NCBI RefSeq assembly: GCF_907164915.1
Contig: NC_061864.1
Coordinates: forward strand, 5,291,389 to 5,355,388
From: Impatiens glandulifera
Lineage: Eukaryota; Streptophyta; Magnoliopsida; Ericales; Balsaminaceae
Reading direction: 5' to 3'
Length of the DNA: 64,000 nucleotides
Positions 49,801-61,800 of this stretch are shown here, one piece after another. Position 1 is the stretch's first letter; every line of letters begins with the position of its first letter. The notes under the pieces are model-generated. The model was not told the origin of the DNA. It saw only the letters and a list, made by a program, of their open reading frames with translations, and did no database searches. Both the position numbers and the translations under genes were made by a program.

Positions 49801-52800
49801 TCCTCTTACTTAGGTCTCTATTTTAGCTGGTACTCTTGCTCGTTTGGATAGAGATGCTCCTCAATACAAAAAGTAAGTAGTCATCATTTCCATGTATATA
49901 TCTCTACTTTTTGTCATCCAATATCTATATTTTCCGAGTTTTTTTATTAATTGCAACACTATTATGAAAAGGTACATATTTTTCTTGACAAGGACTAGTT
50001 TATGTTTTTGTGATTACCCACTTTGCAAGAGGCATAATTCTAAGGAAATTGAATGGTTTTGTGTGCCTCTCAATCCAAACTAGAAAGCTTAGGTTCTGAG
50101 ACATATTTTCCAGAAAAAACAAGGCCTTTCTCCTTTGTTCAACTCGTAAGATGACATGCTTGTATATTAAATGATATTTCATCTGTTTTAATTATGTTTT
50201 CACCTTTAGTGAAAAGCGCTCAGTTTTTTCATGAAACTCATTTTTTCATTAAAACAGGGCCCATTAGGTTTTTTTTTTTGAAAAATGTCAACTTTTATTA
50301 GAAAGAGCGCAAGATGCGTTCAAACGCTACAAAAGGGAAGAAAAAAAACAAAACAATAAATAAGAAAACAACGTAAGAATTTTAAATGTCAATTAGTGTG
50401 TTAACAAGGACTAGTTTAAGGGAATTCACCTAATTGTTCAGTTCTAACTGACGTTTCCACCAACTCCTAAGGTAAAACTTGCTAAAAAAATTTCCATTTA
50501 AAATTAGTTTTGAACAGTATTGTTACAAACTTATTATTGTAAAAGGCAATGAAATATATATTTTTAAAAAATTAAAGCTTGTTTTATTAAGATAGTCGCG
50601 AAATGCACTTAAGAATACAAGCAACAGCATAATAGAACAAAAAGGGTGGGAAAAAGAAAGAAGTAAACGAAGAAATAAACTTAAATACTTATTGGGATAT
50701 CTTTCAAGGATTAAAGTTATGCACAGTGAGCACATGATCAAAACAAATCCAAAAAATAATTATTTGTCATTCCCACAAAATTGGAGCCAATGCCGGCATA
50801 CAATCGTCTCCACCTGATGATGTCCATAGCGTGCCTGGATAATACGCGTGAAGAACAGGGAACAAAACCCGCAAAATCCTTCATGAAAGCCAATCTAATC
50901 CATCCATCCCATCCCAACTCAACACAAAGCCTCATCCGCACATACAATTCAATTACAATCCTCAACACTTCCTGCACATACCAATCATCGAGCTAATGGA
51001 AAAATCAATGACCTGAAGAATTGTTGGAAAAATGTTGTTTTATTGAAAAATTAGCAGAATTGTGCTTATGTCGCATAGATCTGAAGAAGAGGATATGTCA
51101 TATTGTAAGATGAAATTAGGTGAATTATTTGTTGACGATGTAGTGATAAATGGACCAGTGTCCTTTACGCGAGTACCATAGTTGTGATTAAAATGATGTC
51201 AATTTTGTTTCATAATTGGCCAAAATGCTACATTATTAAGTTGCTTTCTCAAAGGCCTTTGTGTTAAATATTATTCTTCCCTTTGTTAAAATGGCCCCGT
51301 GTCCTTTAAGCCAGTACCATAGTGATTAAGATGATGTCTTTGTTTTATAATTGGCCCAAATGTTACATTATTAGGGTGTCTCAGAGGCCTTTATGTTAAA
51401 TGTTATTCTTCCCTTTGTTAGCTCAAGTTACAAGAGTCGTGCCTAAGAGACCAAATGCCGCGGGTTCGATTCTTACTAAGAACACTTTAAGTTATTTTAT
51501 TGAAAAATGAGCAGAATTGTGTTTATGTCGCATAGATCTGAAGAAGATGATATATCACATTGTAAGATGAAATCAGGTGAATTACTTGTAGACGATGTAG
51601 TGATAAAGGACCCCGTGTCCTTTACTCCAGTACCATAGTTGTGATTAAAATGATGTCAATTCTGTTTCATAAATGGCCAAAATGCTAGATTATTAAGATG
51701 CTTTCTCAAAGGTCCTTATGTTAAATGTTGTTCTTCTCTTTGTTAAAATGTCCCGTGTCCTTTACGCCAGTACCATAGTGATTAAGATTATGTTAATTTT
51801 GTTTTATAATTGGCCAAAATGTTACAGTATTAAGGTGGTTTCTCAAAGGCATTTATGTTAAATGTTATTCTTCCCTTTGTTAGCTCAAATGACAAGAGTC
51901 GAGTCTAAGAGACCAAATGTCACGGGTTCGATTCTCAATAAGAACGCCTTAAGTTTAAGTGGGAGCTATGACTGTAGGGGTCGTGTTAGCTTCCTAAATT
52001 CAAAAACAAATTATAAATAAAACCTAGAAACTTCTCTTGAACATGAGATAACTTATTGATTATTTTTCATCAATGCAGGGATGGATACAATGATTTCAAT
52101 ACTTTCTATATGCAAGTAAGCTTTCTGCTAATGCTATATTTTGTTGCGTTTGTGTCATCAGGTGGAATTTGTTCTAAGTTTGTGCTTCAGCTCTAGTGAC
52201 TTGTATAGCTGAATAGGATTGTTAAATGGCATCATTAATTCAGTTGTAACTTCTCTATATTATAAGAGCACCTTTTCTTTTTAAGTAATTTTTATGACAG
52301 GCTTAGGTTATTAGCGGGACCTTGTTAAGTGAATTTTTCCTTATATGTGGATGGTTGTTTGAGTGGTTATACAAGATGTCTTTGACTGACTTTGTTAGAT
52401 ATGTTGAATTTACTGTACAATGAATTTGGTTTTGGTATTTCATATGTTGAATGTCTATGAGCAATTTTTTTCTGCATTTATACCCAACATTTTTTGGGAA
52501 ACTATTTTTATTGTTTTCTTAGTGAAAAGGGATTGATAGGTTTGGGACCTATTTTTTAGCTCTTATTGTTTTGAGTTATTTTCGTATCGCGTGATTGTAG
52601 AAGAGGCAGGATTAGCCAGCTCAGATTGTAATAATTGGGTGTTCTTTGTTGTGTCATTCTTTGTTAAGAAATTGATTATATATGTATGCAGAAATGTGCT
52701 TGTTAATGTGTAGGCAGGATTGCAGCAAAAATAAATATATACTTAGGCAGAATAATTTCTTGTCCTTCTTATTTTTGATTCGTTTTGGTTTTGGTCGCGG

Positions 52801-55800
52801 TTGGTACAATCGACACCACATATTAAGTCTGAACTAATCCCTGCTTTATTTTTGTGGAATCCCAAAGTTGGTTTCTGTGGAATAGTTTCTTAGACAAAGT
52901 TGATGATATCAGTTCGTACATGCCTTGGGTACCATGTGCAAAAGACTGAGTATAAATGTGTTATTTTAAATAAAACGTGCTTGGGATTTCCAAAGACTAA
53001 TTGTTAATTAATTAGAAGTACATGTTGTAGACACTCATGTTGTGATTAAGTTGTTACACATGTGACTAAATTGTGTAGCAGAAAATAATGGAAATTTTTA
53101 CTATTTGCCTTAAACATCGCATTGCTCCTTTTCCCCTCAAGCTTCCACGAAGTTGTGTCCATATATATACCCTTGCTTTCATTCACAGGTTAATATTTCA
53201 TTGTTCAATGAATTTAAAAGAGTTATGAATTCTTCTGTGATTTGTTCTTCATTATTGCTCATGGCCTGAGAAAGGTGAAAATGATATTGACCGCACTAGC
53301 ATATGACAAATATCAGTTATGATGATCCTCTAGTCCTCCCCATTGGAAATAATTATTATCCCATTATCACCATATTTTTCTATACTCAAATGAGAATGAG
53401 TGTTGATACGTTGAAAAAAACTCTATTTGTCTGAGTTACATGGAAAATAAGCAGTGACAAAATCTTCTGTCACCCCCATCCTAATAATATTAATTAAAAC
53501 TATTTCCTGGTAATCTCATTTTTTTAGGCATGGTGGATGTTTCCCTATATATTATGAGAATGAATACAAAGTGAAACATATCAAAATTTTATTTATTTTT
53601 CTTTACACCTCCATTAATGTGAGTCCGGGGAGTGGATTCATGACAAGTAGTTGCTAATTGTCAAAGCCCGATTGGGATTCTTCCTTTTCTTGAAGTTTGA
53701 GGATACACTATTATGAACGCTTCTTGCGCTCTTTTTATTTAATGAAAGTTGATCTTTTTCAAAAAAACTATTATGTCAATTTGACATTGTAAAAAAAGTG
53801 GGAGGGATGTTTAGAGAAAGAGAGGTCTCTCTTATTTATATTGTTATGCATTCCATGACTTGTATAACCCTCATATCTGCCTGGATGGGAATTAAAAAAG
53901 GGAGGAGGGGTGCTGGGACTAGATACTAAATTCAAGAATTCTATTAGCACTGTTCATAGCTGTAGATTAAATGCAGAGAAAAATAAGAGGCAGGGAAGAA
54001 CCAGTTTTTATGCCACCATGAGTGTTGCTGATGTTTATGCAGATGATCAGTATGAGAATAGGATTTGGTTTTGGATTGACTGTAATGTTTATGGTTTTTA
54101 TTCACCTTACATGCTCTATTCTTAATTTTACAGGTTTCATTCTATTTTGGAATTATTGATGTTGTAGAAGATAAATGTATCCATTGAAGTTCTATAAATA
54201 AAAAGAGGAGGAACTAACTCTTTTAGAGAATGTGTAGCTCAATCTCACATAAATATTTTTGTAGGAAGTTCTTTTGTCACATGACAGTTTTATGTTTGTG
54301 ATGTCATGTTTGGCATTTCAACTTTTTCTTTATCATGCCTGCAGGCAGCTTCGGGAACTAAAGGGGGTTCAAGTGGTTCTCCAGTAATTGACTGGCAAGG
54401 TAGGGCCATTGCTTTGAATGCTGGGAGCAAGTCGTCAAGTGCTTCAGCATTCTTCTTACCTTTAGAAAGGGTGAGTACTAGTTTCTTTCTTTGTTTCATG
54501 GTCTACATAGTTCCTACCTGAAACCAAATAGGAGTTGTAAAGGTATTGAATAGATGAAGTTTGTAGAAATAGATAAGGTGTAATCCCAAAGTGAAATCTA
54601 TACTCATAGCTTCTGTTGAGGAAGTGAAATCCCAAAGTTTCTCATTTACAGTGCTTTAGGTATTATTAGAACCCCATCAACCTTTCTGCGTCTGTCTATG
54701 TTGATTGAGCCCTTTGCTTCATGATGGTTTAGATCGGCTGGAATTTTGTATCGGCTGTAGTTTGGCACTAGGAGTAGCTATTGTTTCTGAATTTACACTT
54801 GCTTGGTAGTCCATAGAGGAGAGCATCCTTGTGTGATCAGTGAAGTTTTCATAACTGAAGTATTAATGCTGTAGTGATGCTACTCGCAGGTCGTAAGGGC
54901 ATTAAAAATCTTGCAGAATGGAGGTTTATCTAGAGATAAGTGTGAGGCAGTTAAAATACCCCGTGGCACACTCCAGGTTTGTATCCATTTTATATCTTTC
55001 TGTTTCTTTAATTGGTGATCACATTATTCACTTCTCACCATTTTCTGTGTTCAACATAATGCATCATGGATTCTTATGTTGTTTTCTTATTTATTTATTG
55101 TTTTGTTTTTTCCTTCCTTTGTAATGTTTGAACGCTTCTTGCACTCATGGAAATGTTTCATTAGGTGCTGCATTAATTTTCTTTTATTTGGTTTGATCAC
55201 ATTCTGGAAGTAACTTATGGTTGTTTTGATTATCTATGTTTTGGGGCATCTATTTGAGGTTCCTACAAGCTTTTAATAAACAATATGTAATTTCTGAAAA
55301 AGTACAAGCATCATAAGGGTCAATATGTTACTGCCAAAAGAGCTGTTTATGTATGACCCAGTAATCCTGATTGAATGCCAACTTGGAATCATTTATATAT
55401 GTACTTATAAAGACCTGTAAAGAAGCTAGGACACTTCTGAAGAACTAACTATTGATAGCAATATTTTCCTTAACTCTCCAATATACCGTAATACTGGACA
55501 GAGGCTATTTTCATATTAATATAAATTGATCTTTGTCTGTATTCTTCCCAGGAAGTTATTGGATTTTGATGGACTTAGTCCCACAGCATAATAATATCTG
55601 ACTACAAGGCTTTGCAGTATTTGACTGATCACAACTTTGTATTCCATTTACTTAAGAAGTTCCCGTGTGAGTTCATTAGAGGAATGTTTCAGGTTGATGA
55701 GATTGTAAGAAAAAATATCAACTTGACTCTTAAGCATTGTAATTGGTTATTCATGCAATAGGTGGGTAGATTAGCTCAATCCATTGTGCAATTGGAATTG

Positions 55801-58800
55801 GATTATAGCAAGAAGACAATGAGTTTTTCATATGTTCATTCTGTGTTTTTGTTAAAGGAAGTCAGTGATTAGCAATTTAGCATTCATTGATATCACTCCA
55901 CTCATGTATTTTGTAGGCAACATTTATTCACAAAGGGTTTGATGAGACACGTAGGCTTGGTCTGAAAAGTGAAACAGAACAGGTGACATCTCCTGGTACC
56001 ATGGATGTTCATCTCCATGAAGCACATTTCTTTATTCCCTAAATTTAATTGATATTTCTTTGATGCGGATAGATGGTACGTCATGCTTCTCCACTTGGTG
56101 AAACGGGAATGCTTGTGGTTCATTCTGTGGTATGTAAATATTCTTTACTTTCTTATGACTTTTATTTTATATTCTCTGCGGATAGCTACTGAGTTACTCT
56201 GCAGGTTCCAGGTGGGCCTGCTCAGAAACTTCTTGAGCCGGGTGATATTCTTGTTCGCATGAATGGGGATGTAAGTTCTTCGCCATTATGTATGTATATC
56301 AATAATCTACATTGAACATAAGTTTTGCACACAATATCTTGGTATTTATAAGGAAAATTGCTCAAAAGCTCAAATAGCCCATTGAACATGTATGGTTTAT
56401 CAAATAACCTCTCTCATTGTAATAATTTCAATGATTCAGTCAGTAACCACATTATCTCATCAAGGTTTGGGGGTTGTCAACTCAACAGAGTTACAGATGG
56501 AATGAGATTTGATGGGCTTGAAATTTTGTTGAGGTTATTTGATCCACACGAGCAAGGTCAATGGGTTATTTGAGTCAATCAAAAGTTAATATGCTATTTG
56601 AATTTTCTTCCTTTATTTATTCTGTTCACAACTGTTATTGTACTCATTTAAGTTCGTAGTTTTTTTCTTCTATTCTTCTCATATTAGACCTTGGTTCTCC
56701 TTTTCTCCCTACCCCCACTCCCTTTTTTGCAATGCTTGAACGCACCCTATATTTCTTTTTCTAATGAAAAGTTGGCCCTTTTCAAAAAGAAAAAGCTCAA
56801 GAGAAATGGTTTCAATATTGCGAGCACATGTTGCTTATCTTGTAAGTAATCAATCTCATTTTCTTATGCACTGCCCATTTTTGAAAGGACTTTTGGATAT
56901 GTTATTCAGCATTCTTAAACTTGACTATGTTATGCCTCACTCAATCCACATTTTTTGGAGCTTTGGACTAATTGGAGTTGGAAGATTCTCCTTGACAAGA
57001 GTTGATATACCTTATATATTATCATCTGGTAGACCTTTATGGGATGAAAGGAGACAATAAGGAAAAACCATTGTCATGTTTGAAGAGCAAATTCCTTAGT
57101 GTCTCACTTCTATTGATAACGTCTTTGTAGTCATCTCGGTGTGGGATATGTTGGATGTGGTCGAGAGCCTTAGACAATGAATTGTTTTGAGTTGTTTTTC
57201 TTATTTTTAATTTTATTTTTTATTCTACAAACAAAAAATAAAAAGTAAGTAAACATTTTCAACCATACAAATTTTCTTTGATTTTCCACAAAGAGGTAAA
57301 TGTGTTTTTTATGCAATTTATTTGATATAAAATGAACATTGATCAGTTTCATGCAAAGGGTGTCACACCCCCTGCTTGGCCTGGACTATTGTTTCCTAGA
57401 AGTTAATAGATAATAGTTATTATTGTTACCGTGTTATGACTGAAAATGCCGACCATTCACAAGGCACAAATAGATAACTAACTAGTCTATGGAATTGTTT
57501 CATGGTATTTACCCAATTGTTAGTCTTCCAGGAAAGTATATTTTATAACCTGATGAACAGTTCAGGATAAAGATTGTGTAATATGACTTCTATGTGGAAA
57601 TCTATAGCTTCAGCAATTATATTTAACAATAATCTGTGGTACAGGTGCTTACTCAGTTCCTGAAAATGGAAACTCTACTAGATGACAGTGTGGATAAAAA
57701 AATTGAACTGCAGATTGAAAGGGGTGGCACACAAATGACTGTAGAACTAATGGTGAGATACTCAAATGCTGGCTAGTACAAACTTTTATTCTTTTTATGA
57801 AATACATTGTAGGGTCTCTCTTTCTGTATCCCCCACGCTCATTTTCATGTTACACTTATATGAATGATATTGATATTTTAGATGTTATTCATGACATGAA
57901 GTTGTGAATTATGCTTACTTCATCAAAGTAAGTATGAAACCTATATGCGGGTAACCTGCAATTGGAACATAGTCAAATACCTTGTGACTGAACTGATGGA
58001 GTGATTGTAGAGTAGAATAGGAGATGAGAGAAGGGTACTATCTTGAGAGAATCTGAAATAGAAGAGATGAGAATCCTTTGCAAGGAGGTGAGAAAATGCG
58101 ACTAGAATGGAGATGAGGAGAGAGAAGAACCTGAGGAGGGAAAAACAGATTTCTAATTCAACATAGGGGGTATTGGTGCCAATTCCATTAATTAGATCTT
58201 GCCAAATCCAGAATTATTCATGTTGTTAAAACATCTAATTAACACTTGAACAAATTCTGTTAATACAGCTTATTATCTCCTAACGTCTGCTGACTCAGCC
58301 TATTATTGGGGCTGAAGGTCCTCCTTATCAGATTGCTTCAGCTAATTATTTATGGAATGATTCTGCTAGGTTTAAATTTCAGTTTCTTATATGCTGCTAA
58401 ATTTCTATTCTATCAGGTCCAGGATTTGCATTCAATAACTCCTGCCTACTTCTTGGATGTCAGTGGTGGTGTCATACACCCTCTTTCATATCAACAGGTT
58501 TGTTTGACTTTGATGCTTCAGCTTCATATAGTGGATAAGATCTTTTAGGTTATAGAGGGGGATTTTTATCTGATTTTACGTGCAGTTGTTTATTTCTAGT
58601 TGTGTGTATCATATGAAATATGATTCTATTCATGTAAAGGAGTAGCAAGAGTATTTTGAATTATCGGTGCCCTTTCTTTTGGCATGGTTGCAAAGGAGAA
58701 CATGGATTAACATTAATTCCCATGTGACTACTAATAGCTGGCCTCAAGTGGAAATTCTAGAAATTGCATAATGTTGTATTAAGTTTTGGAGTAAGTTTGA

Positions 58801-61800
58801 TTACTTTACTTGCTTATTTATTTATTTAATTATTTATTTTTATAAAAAGAATAATGTTGTAATAGATCATTCATAGGTACTAGATAAGTACAAGAAGTTA
58901 GTTTATGATTGGTGTATGTTTCTTTGTTTCCAATTTATTGTTTTCTTAGACTGGAAATATTCATAACTTAAGTTGACTACTCAGATCAAAAAAATGAATT
59001 GTGATTTGAGTAGGATTTGATTTGCGGTTTTATTTGATATTGGATTTGATGCCCTCTTACGCCAACATCTTACGTCATATCATTAGCTTATATCAAGTCA
59101 GCTTGTGGTGAATTGATTACATTTCAATGGAAGCTTAGTGCATGTGAAACTCTTGAGGCTGCATTTTCCTAATAATCTTAGGCTAGACTGAGCTTATTAT
59201 TTGTGATATTTTGAGCTTCATTTCCTTTTTCAATTATATTTTGAAAAATTAATGAATGTATTAAATAAGTTATCGCAAAAATTACGACAAGGAATTGGGC
59301 TTCATTTTCTTATTTCCTCTTCAATTATGTATACCTGGCCAATGGTACAATTTTCTTGTTTTATCCATTGTTATTGTGGCATGTATAGCTTTCTCGCAAT
59401 TGCGTGTCATTGGAATTATTTGACTAACAGTTCTCTGAGAAATGTTTCTTAGTTAAATAAAAAACACTTCATATCCAGTAAATTGTCATCTATGATGTTT
59501 CTTTTTCCTTCTCATTTCTTATATGATTGAGTATCTTTGTGTGGATGTGTGTCTTCTAGGAGCTTTCATATATATTTTTTTTGATATAGTGTATACTTAA
59601 ATTTTCTATGTTTGCTATGAAGGTTGAATGTTAAGTGATTGTCCTTGTCTTCTTTTCATTCAGGCTAGAAATTTTCGCTTTCCTTGTGGGCTTGTTTATG
59701 TTGCCGAACCAGGGTATGTTTTCTATTATGTCTCTCAAAAGTTTAATCTTGAAATTCGTTCTTAGGCAATCTTTGTTAATATTTTCCTATGGAACATAGG
59801 TTTGCTACAAGAGCAGAATTCGGCCATTTTACTTATGAAATAGATATTTTGTGTTTTAGTTGTTAACAATACCCATCTTTTGTAGGTACATGCTTTTCAG
59901 AGCAGGAGTTCCTCGCCATGCCATTATTAAGAAGTTTGCAGGTGAGGAAATTGCAAGTGTTGAAGATTTGATATCCGTGCTGTCTGGGTTGTCTAGAGGT
60001 GATCGCGTGCCACTGGAATATATAGGTCACTTGGATCGTCATAGGAGGAAGGTTAGATCATTACCATCAATCTCTTTTCTCCAATTTCACCACATACCAT
60101 TAAAAATAAAGGAAACACAAAAATAAAGTGTCAAAGCATGAGAATCCATCCATTGTGGGTATGCTCATCCAAGATGCATCTATCAGCATTCATACTCATG
60201 TTTCCACTACTGTAATATTCTTCTACTGTTTCGACCAGTGCACACAACATTCTCCCATTGTTTTTTTTGTTGAGTTACAACGTATTAGACCAATTTCTAA
60301 ACTTTGCACAGGTTAAATTACGAGCTTTATTTGATATAAGTGAGAATCTTGATTGGCCTCTAGGTTTTTCCGTGTTTTTGTCAAGCTTCTCAAAACATTG
60401 TCATACCTGTGTGTGGTACTACTACAACTAAGTAACATGATGTAATAGAGAAACTAAAGGCTTTCAGAAATATCTTTATGTGGAACATCATTCGACATGC
60501 ACGATGAAGCCCTTACTGTATTTAATATTTATGTCTCAACTGTATATGGTCTTTGATGTAGACATTTTCCTGTGCAGATAATTTATTCATCTAGTTTAAT
60601 GATTTTTTTTATTGAAAGAGGGGTCAACTCTAGTTTAATGATCTTATATTAGTCCCACCTTTCTTTTTCTCTTAGTTTTAACGTTTAACATTTCTACCTG
60701 CAGTCTGTCCTTGTCACAGTGGATCGGCATGAATGGTATGCCCGGCCACAGATTTACACACGTGATGACTGTACCGGTTTATGGAGAATAAAACCTGCAT
60801 TGTCACCTGAATCTCCTATGTTCTACACTGGCCTGAGTAATGGCAAGCAAATCCATGCAAATCACACGATTCCAGTTGCTGATGAAGCCGTGATGGAGCA
60901 TACAGATGTAGAAGTAAACAGAGAATTGGTAGATGGTATTCCTAGCATGGATCAAGTTGCTAAGAAAAGGCGAGTTGAGGACTCTTCTGGTGATACCAAT
61001 ATTATTGCTAATCGTTGCTTAAATGAGCATAGAGATGTGGAGTTGAGAGATTCAACAATTTCAGAAAGTACAATTGTCAGGGATCTCCAAGGAGCAGCTT
61101 CTGCAACTTCTAAGGCCTCGGTAGCTGAGCGTGTCATAGAGCCTACTCTTGTAATGTTTGAGGTAATATTGTGGATCTATAGATGTGATTGGCTTCAACT
61201 TGTCTTCTGTTTTTTGTTTTAGATCCAATTTACTTTTTGTCATTGTTCAGATTCTTTTTTCTCTGTTTATATTTATATCATGGCATTTTGACATCACCAG
61301 TTCTCACCCTAGGCACGTCATGAGCTTCCCCAAACCTTAAGCTAACAACTATGCAAGTTCTGTTCACATGGAAGATCCTCATATATGGCTTCAGTGTTCT
61401 CATCTTAGTGAGCTACTGCCATCAACTTTGGACCATTGACCAGACCGCTTCATTCAGAAAGTTTGATAAACTAAGGGCTTGTTTGGTCTAGGGTTATTTT
61501 TTCAATGTTTATTTAAATAAAAAACATGTTTGGGTTGTATTGTAGTTGATAAACTAAGTGAATTATTTGGGTCAAATCATCAAAATATTTTTAGTATTTA
61601 ATATTTTAAAATGTTATAAAAAATAAAGTAAGAGTGTTTTTGTATTGTAGTTGATGGGTTGAATAATTTGATGAGAAGTGATTGATGATGAGATGTTGGT
61701 TTATTTGGATTAAATCCAAATAATGCACACCAATCAAGCCCTAAGTGTGTTCAATTTAGTTATGGTTCTTTCTTTTTCTTTTCTTTTTTTTTTTTCTGGA

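Noticed and set aside
50738..50977. 79-codon minus-strand frame in the DEG7 intron with Trp/Arg/Gly content
   Set aside because: It could be a gene or retroelement fragment, but no motif is identifiable and neighbouring frames do not extend it.
51419..51934. tRNA genes suggested by A- and B-box motifs
   Set aside because: No acceptor stem, anticodon arm or terminator completes a cloverleaf; the repeated, diverged setting fits a SINE.
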